NCBI GenBank assembly: GCA_905116865.2
Contig: CAJHNH020000813.1
Location: 547,001 to 611,000 of the forward strand
DNA from: Candidula unifasciata
Lineage: Eukaryota; Mollusca; Gastropoda; Stylommatophora; Geomitridae
DNA: 64,000 nucleotides
Direction of reading: 5' to 3'
A model generated the notes under the pieces. It was not told the DNA's origin. It ran no database searches and saw nothing but the letters and a program-made list of their open reading frames with translations. Of this stretch, positions 42,400 to 54,240 are shown in pieces. A program made the translations under genes and the position numbers. The first letter of the stretch is position 1, and each line of letters opens with the position of its first letter.

Positions 42400-43005
42400 T
42401 GCTTTGCCTATCCAAGTCTGCCATTCTAGCAAGTGATGTGGATTCACTGCCCCCACTGCTAGTCTTAGTTTCAGCTTTCTAGCAAACGGGTCACTCCATC
42501 TTTGCTCCGCTCCTGTGCCAACGAAAAACACACAGATTGTTTATTACAGTCCCTTGTGGAAAGATTGACAGACTGCTGTCTCAAAATATCTAGCATACAC
42601 ACGCATTAAAGCATACGGTAGCCATCCGATGAGCTAACACAGACAGTCCGACATTAGAAATGCAGTTCATCGTTGATCTTACCAACAGATCAGAAGTTGC
42701 ACACGCGATCAATTTTAATCACATAGGGGCACCACCAACTTTGCGACAGCAGGCATTGCGCCATTTTCTGAATCCACAATTTACACCACCACGTTGGTCA
42801 CCGTTAAAAAAAACCATTCCAAATGAAATCCGCAGCGCACAGTATCACGCCATGCATTCAACTCAGAAGCTGGGCGACGAAACTATATCCAGTCTACAAA
42901 TGGAGCAAAAATGCATCGGGCATCGTCCGGCAGAAGCACAAAATTTGCCTCGGCTCCAAACAGTGGCCGTGCCTAGCGTCCATTTTGACAGCCAGCGTCC
43001 ATTCT
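42400..43005 (+). repeat. Dispersed repeat, left arm of an inverted pair
   Basis: GATTGACAGACTGCTGTCTC, GCAGTTCATCGTTGATCTTA, CGCGATCAATTTTAATCACA, GGGCGACGAAACTATATCC. About 540 bp match the inverse at 47447-47975. An open stretch of 125 codons (VAHAINFNHIGAPPTLRQQA) is seen in both copies but looks non-genic. Confidence 0.85.
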
Positions 43006-43129
43006 GCCCCCACTGTTCTCGGACAGTGACAAGATGATATGGTGATTTGTAACAGGTGTTGTGAGAATTATTAATATTGTCGCTGCGGTAGCAAATTAGA
43101 TAAGTCGACTACCTTACGACCATGGTGAC

Positions 43130-44060
43130 AACCTTTTGGTTGGTTCATCGGACAAGTGTTAGACTTTGGCATTTAGACTTCTGGCAGTTGACAGAGGGAC
43201 ATTGGCAGACATTTAGGACACTTTGGCTTTTAAGGGATGAGCCGTTCTTTTTCACTAGAGACTCGGCCCAGTCTATCGAGGCCAATCTCCCACGACGTTC
43301 CGTTGCGTCCAGAGCCAGCTCAAAGCTCTTTCAGCAGTTTCGCCCAGTTGTTTTAGTGACCGTTTGCGCTCGTCTCCTCGCAAGCCCAGCTGCTTTAGCA
43401 TAATGTACATTGAAGTGGAGATAAGACCTCTTGCGCCTATTTCGACTGCGAAGATTTTTGATGCGTACGCTTCATCTCTCCTCAGACCGGCAACTAGCTC
43501 ACAGTACTTTTCGTGCTTGTACATGTGATTTTCTTCGATCCGCGACTCGTACGGCACGGTCAGCTCAACCAGGATGAGCTGGCGTTTTTCACAGTCTAGA
43601 ACTATGTCAGGTCTTAGGTCGGTCTTCTGGATTGACTCTAGGTACTTCTCGATATCCGGCAGGTCGACAGCTAGTAACCAGTCCCTCGCACTGTCAAGTA
43701 TCGATGGAGCGCATGCGACCTTGTTGATTTTACCTTGTTAAATCTGCCCAGCTTTGAGGAAGCGTATGGGAGTGACGGTGGGACTGACCCTCGCATTTGC
43801 CTTTATCCTGGCTTGGTCCACAATATCCGCTAACTCTTTTAGACTTTATCGTGGCGCCAAATGTATTTTCCCTGGCCTAGGGCTTTTCTGCACGCAAAAA
43901 ATACGTGCTCGAGCGTCTGTTTAGCTCTGCAAATTGGGCATGTCAGGTCGGTAGTTGCAAGCTATGTCACCACGTGGACGACAGACGATAACACGTCGTA
44001 CGCAGATCTCAGACAAAGCTCAGTCTCGGCGAGAAAATTCACCACATCTCACCCCATGTG
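43130..44060 (-). mobile_element. R2-superclade retrotransposon endonuclease remnant
   Basis: On the minus strand: zinc knuckle CPICRAKQTLEHVFFAC, then WRHDKV, frameshift/stop, KANARVSPTVTPIRFLKAG, then LRPDIVLDCEKRQLILVELT, which fits the K/R-P-D-x(12-14)-D/E core of the restriction-like endonuclease of R2/NeSL/HERO-type elements, and GARGLISTSMYIMLKQLGLR. Only the C-terminal domain remains. Confidence 0.85.
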
Positions 44061-44224
44061 AGTACTTGTGTCAAGGCGCTCTCGGGGTTGATCCACTGGC
44101 CTTGTTGCGGCTTCTGTGCTGCTTTTTGGACCCGAGTCGCTCGTCCTGTGGGGGCCGTGTTTTAGGGCGCTCAGTGTGCAGGACTGTTTGTTTCGTGGCG
44201 GTGTGACTGCGGACTGACTTGGTA

Positions 44225-44365
44225 CTAACACAGATGAACAGTGAGCTGGTACTATTAGCCATCGGACGTTGGGATTCATACTGAGGGGAGGATCTGAGCA
44301 CCTATGGACATGTCCTGAGTGCAATGATGATAACCCAACTAACTAACTAACTAACTAACTAACAG
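44225..44365 (+). repeat. AACT-tailed retroelement 3' end with long tail
   Basis: GGTACTATTAGCCATCGGAC, GCAATGATGATAACCC, then (AACT) repeated about seven times. Confidence 0.8.
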
Positions 44366-44660
44366 ATGAACAGTGCAACAGCTAGCGAATAGCCAATTAA
44401 ACAGGAACCAGGCCCCTCAGAACCAGAACTTAGGCAACAAATGAACAAACTCAGGTGAAAGTGCTCACCACAGAGGAAGATAAATAAAATAAGATAGGAA
44501 CCGTCCTTGAAAAAGCAGGCCATCAGGCGGCTAAAAAAGGACAAAGCTTGGAATTTTTGTTTGATTTTATACGATACTATACGATACCCGAGTCGCGTTT
44601 TCGGCGTCCCTTTCTGCTGTATAACCATGTCACGGCGCTCTTTGGCTTTGGACCACCACC
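44366..44660. other. Unassigned
   Basis: No element recognised; TTATACGATACTATACGATA short direct repeat at about 44567. Confidence 0.4.
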
Positions 44661-44779
44661 TGACTTTTCTGTGCCCAAGGCTACTTCGATCAATTTGTGT
44701 GTACCACATGACTTCTTTCAATCTCAGTGCATCTTGGGCAGATTCTATTGCACCTGGACAGCTAAAGCCGTGGGGTCCA

Positions 44780-45440
44780 AAGACTCACCGCGAGTTTTAC
44801 TTTGCCGACTTTAGGCTCTTCAGTTAAACCATCAGTACAGATGATCAGATCACCTGGGCGTGAACTGTCGTGAATCAACTCTTAGACTTCCACCTCCGTA
44901 GCACCCGCAGGCTATTCTCTGCACACCCGGCCCAATGTGATCATAACCCTATACAGGTCAGACTTTTTCCCTTGTACTCTGACCCATTCCTTTCCTCGTC
45001 CAATGTTCTCCAGCATGCATACTTGTCTTATTGTGTCTTCTATTTGAGCCATTCCCGATTTTCCCCCTTTCAGTCTCTGACCTTCACCTGCAGCCAAAGC
45101 TTCATACAGAGGTTTGTTCTCTGTCTGCAGCTACTCTGAGGTATGATTTAGCCTGCATTAACTTTAGCCTATCTATAATAGTCGGCAATGCAAGGATGTA
45201 TCGCATGCATACAGTCGGAGTGTCTCTTGTACATCAGACGCATAGCTTAGTTCTGTATGCGCTCCAGTTTCTCGAGCTGACTCTTCGAGACAGCGAGTAA
45301 CACTAATCCGTATTCAATCACTGAGATGATGAAGTGCTGGTAAAGTGTGAACAGCATTCTCTTCTCACATCTATATGCTGCCACAAGAAAATTCAGCATT
45401 CTCATACATGTTACTTTGTTTATACTTCTTATGTGGTCGT
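44780..45440 (-). mobile_element. I-clade LINE fragment
   Basis: LKGGKSGMAQIEDTIRQVCM, GKEWVRVQGKKSDLYRVMIT, LGRVCRE match the 16047 copy's order; frameshifts elsewhere. Confidence 0.75.
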
Positions 45441-45464
45441 CCCATAGAAATATCTGCTAATAGG

Positions 45465-45874
45465 GGTCCTTACCAACTTAGACTTTCCTAACGGAGGCCT
45501 TACCAACACAGACTGTCCTAATGGGGGCCTTACCAACACAGACTATCCTAACTGGGGCCTTATCAACACAAACATTCCTAAAGGGAGCCTTACCAACACA
45601 GAATTTCCTAACGGGGGCCTTACCAACAGACTTTCCGAATGGGGTACAAACACAGACTTGATAATGAGGGCATTAGCAACAAAGAGTTTCTTATTAGGGG
45701 AGGGGGGGGGGTGCCTTACCAATACAGACTTTCTTAACGGGGGCCTTACCAACAGACTTTCCGAATGGGGTACAAACACATACTTGATAATGAGGGCATT
45801 AGCAACAAAGAGTTTCTTATTGGGGGGGGGGGGGGGGGGGGGGCGGGGGGTGGAGGGGGGGGGGGGGGGGGGGT

Positions 45875-45919
<45 letters not shown>

Positions 45920-46318
45920 GGGGGGGGGGGGGGGGGGGGGCTTACCAATACAGACTTTCCGATTGGACTGAAAAGGGGGGGGGGGGTAAAGGGGTCTTAC
46001 CAACACAAACTTTCTTAACTGGGGCCATATCAACACAAACATTCTTAAAGGGCGTCTTACCAACACAGACTTTCCTAATAGGGGCCTTACCACTAGACTT
46101 TCTGAATGGGGGTACCAACACAGACTTAATAATAGGGGGCATTCGTAACACAGTTCCCTATTGGGGGGGGGGGGGGGCCTTACAAATACATACTTTTCTA
46201 ATGGAGGCATTACAAAAACAGACTTTCCGAATGGGGATACCAACACAGACTTAATAATGGGGGCATTAACAACAAAGAGTTTCCTATTGGGGGCCTTACC
46301 AATACAGACTTTTCTAAT

Positions 46319-46379
<61 letters not shown>

Positions 46380-46760
46380 CTACCAACACAGACTATCCTA
46401 ATGGGGGGCGGGGGGGGGCGCGTAACAAACTTTCATAATGGGTGCCTTACCAAATACTTTCTTAACGGAGGCCTTACCAGTACAGACTTTCCTAACGGGG
46501 CCTTATCAGTACAAACATTTCTAATGGGAGCATTACCAACACATACGTTTTTTAATGGATGCCTTACAAACCCTTAGCAACACAGACTTTCTTAATGGAA
46601 GCCTTACCAACACAAACTTTCCATAAGGAGCCTTCCAAACACAGACTTTCCTAATGGGGGCCTTACCAACACACTTTATTAATTGGGGCCTTACGAACAC
46701 ACTTTCTTAATTGGGGCCTTACGAACACACTTTCTTAATGGGGGTCTTACCAACGTAGAC
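45465..46760. repeat. 30-bp minisatellite with giant poly-G expansions
   Basis: Units of about 30 bp, CCTTACCAACACAGACTTTC plus CTAATGGGGG. The terminal G run of some units has grown very long: 45822-45940 is about 119 bases of almost only G, and 46319-46379 is 61 consecutive G. ORFs across it, such as a Gly/Pro-rich frame, are not genes. Confidence 0.97.
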
Positions 46761-46774
46761 AGGATCAGTGTTTC

Positions 46775-46910
46775 CTTCAAAATCAGAGCACATATGCCAG
46801 AGAGGTAAGGGGCCAAAAGTCTGTTTACAATAAGCCACATGTATCAAACAGATATGTATGCAACACTCAAGTACTGAAACAAAATCAAAATCTAAACACG
46901 GACAGCCAAC
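46775..46910 (+). repeat. AAG-tailed poly-C SINE, subfamily A, partial
   Basis: AAATCAGAGCACATATGCCAG, AGATATGTATGCAACACTC. Confidence 0.5.
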
Positions 46911-46914
46911 TTTG

Positions 46915-47000
46915 ACTTATCATCATCACGTGCCTTGCCGACTCACCAGGGCAATCTCGCGTCTCCCAAAAATGCAACTGTGTGTGTGTATCGGTTCGTG
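46915..47000 (-). repeat. LINE end fragment
   Basis: CATCATCACGTGCCTTGCCG and CTCACCAGGGCAATC recur at 39200 and, changed, at 8950 and 33510. Confidence 0.55.
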
Positions 47001-47339
47001 TGTTGGCACCATGTCATGATAAAAGGCTGTCAACTATCTTCTCACATCTTCCCCTGTCTCTTTCCACTGGTTTACGACAGGTACCAGTTTCCCTCGTCTC
47101 ATAACATGACCAAAAATGACGGCAATTTTTTCTTATGTTTGTGTTAAATTGTTTTTGAGCCCTGGCTTTATTCAAAACATCTTGGTTGTTCTTTTTTGGG
47201 AGCCAGCCGCAGGATAACTCAGTCAGTAATGAGAGCGAAGAATGGTATGATCTGTTTGTAAAAAAACAAAAGTTAACTGGAAAAAGTTACTTTGTGTCAA
47301 AAGCTCATGCCCTGCTAATTAAACTCCCCATGTTTGTTC

Positions 47340-47446
47340 CAGGGCCCCATGGGGGTGGAGAGGGGGGGGGGAGGGATAATAGAACCATTCATGGGTCTAC
47401 TGATAGACCCACTAACAAGCATGTTGTAAGAGGTGACTTACGGTCA
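47340..47446 (+). repeat. Poly-C SINE head
   Basis: GGGCCCCATGGGGGTGG, G-run, CACTAACAAGCATGTTGTAA; breaks off into the inverted repeat. Confidence 0.6.
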
Positions 47447-47975
47447 AAATGGACGCTAGGCACGGCTACTGTTTGGAGCCGTGGCAAATTTGTTGCTTTT
47501 ACCAGACGGTGGCCGTTGCATTTTTGCTCCATTTGTAGACTGAAAGGATATAGTTTCGTCGCCCAGCTTCTGAGTTAAGTGCATGGCGTGACACTGTGAG
47601 CTGTGGATTCCATTTGGAATGTTTTTAGACTGTGGTGTGAATTGTAGATTCAGAAAATGGCGCAATGCCTGTTGTCGCAATATTGGTGGTGCCATTATGT
47701 GATTAAAATTGATCGCGTGTGCAACTGCTGATCTGTTGGTGACTTCTGCTACCATCCATGATGAACTGCATTTCAAATGTCAGACTGTTTGTATTAGCAC
47801 TTAGGATGGCTACCGTATGCTTTTAATGCGTGTGTATGCTAGATATGTTGAGACAGCAGTCTGTCAATCTTTCCACAGGGACTGTGATAAACATTGTGTT
47901 TTTCGTTGGCACAGGAGCGGAGCAACTATAAGGTAACCCATTTGCTATGAAGCTGAAACTAAGATTACCAGTACA
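47447..47975 (-). repeat. Dispersed repeat, right arm of the inverted pair
   Basis: Inverse of 42400-43005, from GTCAAAATGGACGC to CTTAGTTTCAGCTT-like sequence. The arms lie about 4.4 kb apart around the R2-type remnant and the poly-G minisatellite. Confidence 0.85.
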
Positions 47976-48095
47976 GGCATGTTGTAAGAGGTGACTAATT
48001 AGAGTTTTGTTGAAACTGGATGTGATGGGGGGAAAGGTGCAATTATCGCAGCCTAGCTGTAAACCACAATACCACACCAACCACTCTTTTAATCC
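47976..48095 (+). repeat. AAG-tailed poly-C SINE, subfamily B
   Basis: GCATGTTGTAAGAGGTGAC, CGCAGCCTAGCTGTAAACC; tail degraded. Confidence 0.65.
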
Positions 48096-48184
48096 AAAAG
48101 AAGCTTACTGAAATGAAGGCTGAGACGGAGTTCTACAATTAGTTCATCAGGAAGGTGAAGAACGGAAGGGACGAATAGCAGAAG

Positions 48185-48645
48185 TTTTAATTAAAGTCGG
48201 CGTCTGTGGTTGGCGCGTTGTGAACACGCTTTGTAATGCAGGGGTGCCGGGTTGGATTCCAGCTGCTGAAGGGTTGTCTTGCGCTGGTTTAAACAGTGGT
48301 ACCAAGATGATTGTTGAGAGAACCGTGGCAAACTACTGAATGAAAAATGTGCCTAGAAAAATCACAACAGCAAAAAAAAAAAAAAAAAACATGCTGGGAT
48401 TGCTTCTTGTGGCTGCTTTTTTTTTTCAAGTTTTAAATCAATTTTATTGAATGTAAATAGATGGGTCTGTGTACAAGGCTGCGTGGATTCTGTATTGTAT
48501 GTGTTATATACATTTGTTGCCTTTTGTACGGCTGTGTGTGTGTTTTAGTTTTCTTTACAGAATGTTGCTGTTTGTAAGAATAATTGTATGTTGTTGCTTC
48601 TGCAGCGTCCTGTGAAAGATACGCAACCCACTAACTTTTTTTTAA
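48185..48645 (+). repeat. tRNA-derived SINE, family 2, interrupted
   Basis: Head GTCTGTGGTTGGCGCGTTG with CCGGGTTGGATTCC as B box, body GAACCGTGGCAAACTACTGA, then an 18-base A run at 48372. The family's end (TCCTGTGAAAGATACGCAAC) appears at 48605, so about 200 bp lie in between. Confidence 0.65.
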
Positions 48646-48770
48646 ACTGACACTTAGCATGATGTTGACCATATCCCTCACAAAGTGCAGAACCTGTCTA
48701 TAAAATATAAATCTAGCCCTATATGCCCAGTGCGATCAAAGGCGTAGAAAGGGGTCCTTTCCTTTAACTG
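48645..48770 (+). repeat. SINE family 3, 3' part
   Basis: CTGTCTATAAAATATAAATC, CTAGCCCTATATGCCCAG, GAAAGGGGTCCTTTCC. Confidence 0.65.
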
Positions 48771-51700
48771 ACACTACATTTTCCTACTGAAGCGAAAACC
48801 CTTAATGATTCATTATCACGTAGCAAGTCCACTGCAGTATGTCACTCTTGTGAAAAATGATACTGTTAATGAGCCAGTTCCCCTCTATATTCAGATCCTG
48901 AAGACGTATTATTAGGGATGGTAGTGAAGTTTTATGTTTTGTGTTTTTACTTACGAAATTGTAACAGCTAGATGAAAATTAAAATTACAAATACAATGGT
49001 ACCTCATTTAAGCCTGTAAGTCGATTCTAAGCGGAGATATTAACATTTTAGTGGCGGACACCACGACAGAAAAATTGTAGTGGAAATCCTTGAAACATGG
49101 CTTCCGGCTGCGACCCAGTGAGATGAAATGACTCAATGTTTGCATTTTACGGCCATAACTTTTTTGTTTTTGAACGAATCCCTTAGCAACCATATATTGC
49201 TAGAATCGGGACAGTGAGACCTAACTGTTTATGCATGTCTCAATTACATACACTACGATATGCGCCTATTTAACATAGGAAAATGTCTGCAGGCTGATTT
49301 ATTTTTCATCTAAAACCTTATACATTTACAGTTGTCTGCCAGCGAGCCTGGCTTAAAACATATCATATTGTGTGTCCTGGCAAGGCGAACATAAAGATCA
49401 GATAAATGTGCCAATGTCAGTTGACGTGACCTAATTAACAAATACCGGAAACCCCCCTCCCCCTTTGCAACAGCGATGTCACCCGGGGTGGTCTATCTCC
49501 GCACAGTAATGACACCTGGGGTGGTTGTCCCCCCCCCCCCCCCACAGTGATGATACCGGGATGGCCGCACCCCCTTCCTGCTACCTTCTTTCCCTGGTAT
49601 CTCTCCTCTTCTTTCTTTCTTTTTCCTTTCCTTTCTTTTTCCCCATGTCTCAGTGTCGACTTTCTTTTCTTAGTCTCTTTTTTTTTAAATTCCTCTCTCC
49701 TCCTCCTGCTCCTTTTCTTTCTCAACTTTCTCTCAATCTTCTACTGCCCCTCCCCCAACTCTCCGTTCTGTATGGTAGAAGAAAACATGAGCCCACTGGT
49801 AGTACACGCCGTTTTCATAATAGGTCGGTGACAGTGTTAACAACAGGGCAAACACAGCAGGTGTGTTCATTTCTGGGAATCAGGTCAGGTCGGATTTACT
49901 TTTCTTTCAAAAATGACCTTGGCTCCCATGTCCACCCAGCATTGAATGTAAGAAATAGATCTATAGCAGCCACACGCGGACAGCCAAGCATGGGAGGGTT
50001 GCCAATGGGATTTTTGTCAAAACTGAAGCTAAGCTTATGTCAAGAGGTGTCTACCCTGCACAGTAGACTCGTCGTGACGTTGACGCCCCTAGCGGGCAGG
50101 TCACATTTCAAATTAAAACCCGTCCGGTGGGTATATAGTCAATTATTTTGATATATACCTCTATCTGGTGGAATAGATATTTCTATACCCTCTAGTTGTT
50201 TTGAAAAGTCTACATTTTCAAACTTGCAACTGTGGGATATATATTTTCTGGAATAATATTTCGAATTCCTGGAAACCTTTTTACTCCTTGGTGTACTTAT
50301 ACGGGACTTTTTTTCTAGAGACGCAAAGCGAGATCAGGCCGGGTCATTCTTTGCCTGACTTCCTAGGTGTGCAGAAGTATGTCACCTCTCTGATTAAATC
50401 TTGGCGCATTCAAAATACCAGTTTAATCTTTGAAGGATTCCTAAGCTTGGGTAAGTTGATTATAGTTTACAAGTACCATGATATATGTCTCTATAAAGTT
50501 AGCCGCTGCTGCAGGGAGGAAAGATTCAGCTGTGTGACCTCACATAACTAGGCCGTTCTTGGTTTCCAGACACTCAAGTTCCTGAAATCAAACCTTTCCC
50601 TTCGCAGGCTAATAGTTTGTGCCCTACCTGACCCACACCATTATAAATATATTAAACTCAGCAAGTTAATTATTCTCTAACCAGCCGACAGAGTTTGTGT
50701 CAAATAGCGGACATATTTAACTGGGTCACACTTCAGCCAGCTAGGCACTGTGACGTTAGAGGTTTTTTTTAGCACAACAACACTGGGTGTGCAGTGGGCA
50801 GAATGTGGAGGTATAAAATATATATATATGTGAGAGAGAGATGGGATGTATATCTACACGTGCAGAGGTGGGCAAGGAGAGTTGATGTCCTATGTTTGAT
50901 AGAGTCTATCTGTCTCTACTCTGCTACTCGTCTCTTGTCCCTGTTACTGACTGAACAACAGAGATGATATTTAGAGACTTATACTGTCTCATTATCCTGA
51001 AAACTCTCCTCTGAATGATTACTAATGTGGATGTTAATAAACTGAGCTTGACATGTAACCCCTGAGATGACTGCTAATTCTGAGTTCCTTCTTGATACAG
51101 GATGGTATCTTCTTGGAGGCCAGGCAGTGAATCAGCAGTCCACAAAAACACCTACAAGGAAGTCACCAATGTCCAAGCCAGTGGTAGGCATCCAATTGTA
51201 AACCAAACTTTTGTCATCCTTTAGGGAAATCCTCCAGTTGGTCTATGGACAACATAATGGGTGTTGTACCTTCACCATCATTTATCCGGAAGCTTGTTTG
51301 TGCCTCAAGTGATTGACTTGGTACCCGAGATCCTCTACAGGAGCTTGGGTGTATCACCAGTGTTCGAGTGTCTAGTGTGGGACTGTCTTCAACGTAACAA
51401 CACAGTGACTGAATATTCAGCAAGTTTAAGAAACCAGGGATTCAGATAAGTGTGGTCAATTGGTTTATTGCCGGGCTTCACTGTTAATCGTCCACATGAT
51501 CATGATGATGATCTAGGCGGACCTTGGGAATCTCTTACACATTCAGTCAGATCTGTTTTGAAGTTTTTGTCCTTTCTATCACTCTGGGTTCTTGAAGTTC
51601 TTTGCTGATTCTTATATAATGTATGTGTTGCATTTATTACATGTTCAGAAAGTTTCATTATTGACTTGAGTGTCCATCATTCACTGTTCAAACTGTCTAG

Positions 51701-51968
51701 CTTTTATGTTTGTGTGATTAGTAAGTTTAATCTGTGTTAACATGGCTGTGATGGCCCAAATTAATTATTGGGATTTGAGGGTGATCAGGGAAAAAAAAAA
51801 TATCCAACAGAGAATGCGAAGGGCTCTAAATAATGACAGATGCATGAACAAATGCTACAATGGTTGTGGATTTTTTTTTGAAATGATTAAAATAACGTTA
51901 GCTAATTTAATAATTATTTTAAGTTAATTATAAAGCGGGAAAAACTGTCTCCTAGTGCAAACATATTG
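48770..51968. other. Intergenic block without recognised genes
   Basis: Contains a poly-C at 49530 followed by CT-rich DNA to about 49770, and a SINE-3-like fragment near 49900 (CTTGGCTCCCATGTCCACCC). Several 60-200 codon ORFs lack splice-bounded or homologous support. Confidence 0.4.
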
Positions 51969-52503
51969 AATTTAAAGCCAAAACAGTGATGCCACTAAAC
52001 AATTTTTTTAAACATGTGCTGTATTGCCAATCTTTGTGAAATTTCCCACACTTATATAAAAATTAACGCAGAATTCAAAAATACAACACACATTGCGGTA
52101 ATCTGGCTAATTAAGAAGATATTTACGAAATTACTTACCGTTATAAGATTTAAAGCCAAAACAGTGATGCCACTAAACAATTTTTTTAAACATGTGCTGT
52201 ATTGCCAATCTTTGTGAAATTTCCCACACTTATATAAAAATTAACGCAGAATTCAAAAATACAACACACATTGCGGTAATCTGGCTAATTAAGAAGATAT
52301 TTACGAAATTACTTACCGTTATTGGATTTAAAGCCAAAACAGTGATGCCACTAAACAATTTTTTCAAACATGTGCTGTATTGCCAATCTTTGTGAAATTT
52401 CCCACACTTATATAAAAATTAACGCAGAATTAAAAAATACAACACACTTTGCGGAATCTATCTAATTAAAAAGATATTTACGAAATTACTTACCGTTATT
52501 CAC
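51969..52503. repeat. 178-bp tandem repeat, three copies
   Basis: Units start TTTAAAGCCAAAACAGTGAT at 51971, 52149 and 52327. The first two are almost identical; the third is slightly diverged and ends near 52503. Confidence 0.95.
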
Positions 52504-52910
52504 TGCGTGCTGCCCCCCCAAAAAATGGATTTATTTTATACGCGTCAAAACCATCTCAGGTCAAAGCCTGGCATCTCTCCAATAACTTCTAATAACTTTT
52601 CCGATTTTATCTTTCACGTAAAGAGCACAAAAAAATAATTTCTGAATAACAGACAATTGGTTTTCAAATTTTCGGGTCGCAATCGCGTCTATAGATACCG
52701 ACGAAAATGTATAGCAAAATAAACGAAACAAAACGATCCATTGCTATACCTACGTATTATTTTCCATTTTCAAACTCTTTAAGAATCCTCCTGTAACACC
52801 AGGGTGTACAGTACTTGACATTCTATCTCCACCATCATGCTGGCTGACCTAGGAGCTTTTTCCTCCTTCCAGGAACCACCTCTTTCATTACTGTCCGTAT
52901 CCGTTAAAAG
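52504..52910. other. Unassigned AT-rich DNA
   Basis: A short C run at 52513 and no recognisable element. Confidence 0.4.
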
Positions 52911-52914
52911 TGGG

Positions 52915-53165
52915 AGAAAGAAACAAAAAAGAGACCCACCCCACACCAAGCATGTCGCAAGAGGTGACTCATTAGGGATGTTTCCTTCAAAGTCGAGTGC
53001 ATCTGCCTGCGAGGCAAGAAATGAACAGCCTACATATGAATAAACTAGATCTGTAGAACGGATGAGCACACGAATCTCAAGTCCTGGAACATGACCAAAG
53101 TCCAGAAGTGGATGAACAACCAGAACTTTCTACCAGAGTTTACAGTCTATGAACACTAAGAAGAG
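52915..53165 (+). repeat. AAG-tailed poly-C SINE, subfamily A
   Basis: GCATGTCGCAAGAGGTGAC, CCTGCGAGGCAAGAAATG, AGAGTTTACAGTCTATGAAC. Confidence 0.72.
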
Positions 53166-53204
53166 AACCGTTCTCCCCACATAAAATGGCGTTTATCAAA
53201 AACT

Positions 53205-53470
53205 ATATTCCATGTGTGGGTTCTGGTGTCCCACTGTGGGAAAGACAAGAACAGACTATTGCCTCCCCAACAATCATGTCGTAGAGTCGACTAATTGGGG
53301 CCTTCCTTTGAAGTCTGAGTGCATCTGCCTGAGTGGCAAGGAATAACCAACAACAAAGTCAGTAAAACAGATGTACATGCAAAACTCAGGCCCAGGCACA
53401 AAGCCAAAGTCCAAATAAACGAATAGCCAGGACCTTCCTGCAGAGCTTACAGTTGGTAAACAAAGAAACA
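53205..53470 (+). repeat. AAG-tailed poly-C SINE, subfamily A, tandem neighbour
   Basis: Second copy in the same direction 40 bases on: CCTCCCCAACAATCATGTCG, CTGAGTGGCAAGGAATAAC, GAGCTTACAGTTGGTAAAC. Confidence 0.72.
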
Positions 53471-54240
53471 AGAAAAACTGTACTGTTTATGAGTCAGTTT
53501 CCACAGATCTTGCAAAATGTCAGAATTTTTCCTATTCTTCAAGCAAGAAACTTTCTGAATCTTGCAACACTTCAGTTCAAAAGCTCAGATGTTCTTTAGT
53601 GACTGCAAAATATTATAATCTAAAAAAAAAAAATGCATATATTTAAATGAATATATAACAAGCTGCTTCCCTGTACAAGATGTAACAATTTTATTTCACT
53701 GACCCAATAATTATAATGTATAAATGAATATGAGAGCCATGGTCGCACATTGGCTGACACGGTGGTCATGTATGTGAACTCCCTTTGAGGCAATAACTAT
53801 ATGTGAATAAGACATTAATTTACAGCATATTCTATATCACTTCCAATAAAACAACCATGACTAAAGCTCCAAACTCATATAATGCTCACTGGCCATTCAA
53901 TGTTTGCATGTAATGCTGGGAAAAAAGTACAATCTGAAATGCCCCTTGATAACTGTAAAATACTTGTAAAGAAAACAATTTTGACTATTTGATGACAAAT
54001 GTCATTAGCAAATACTGCAGGTTCAGTGAACAACATTAAATTGTCAGAAATTAAACAGTACTCACGCATGCATCCACAAAGATTAAATATTTACTCAGAG
54101 TAGACATAACATATAGTTATACAAATAAACAGGGATATTACAAAACTGTCTGTGGTTCAGGTGCTGCAAAGAGCTTCTTAATTCTGAAATACTAAGATTC
54201 TTCAGCTGTCAGCAATCTGGCAGAAGACCATTTTGCATTG
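53471..54240. other. Intergenic, nothing recognised
   Basis: AT-rich, low-repeat sequence. Confidence 0.5.

Noticed and set aside
42660..43037. Protein-coding gene shared with 47456-47776
   Set aside because: The open frames are in inverted copies of a dispersed repeat, differ by indels and match no known family.
45658..46577. Glycine- or proline-rich proteins of up to 198 codons
   Set aside because: They are translations of poly-G/poly-C expansions in a minisatellite.
49525..50151. 208-codon plus ORF
   Set aside because: It starts in CT-rich simple sequence, is Ser/Phe/Leu-biased, has no recognisable domain and no splice support.
52014..52395. Two near-identical 67-codon ORFs
   Set aside because: They are copies of the same frame in the 178-bp tandem repeat; no other evidence of coding.
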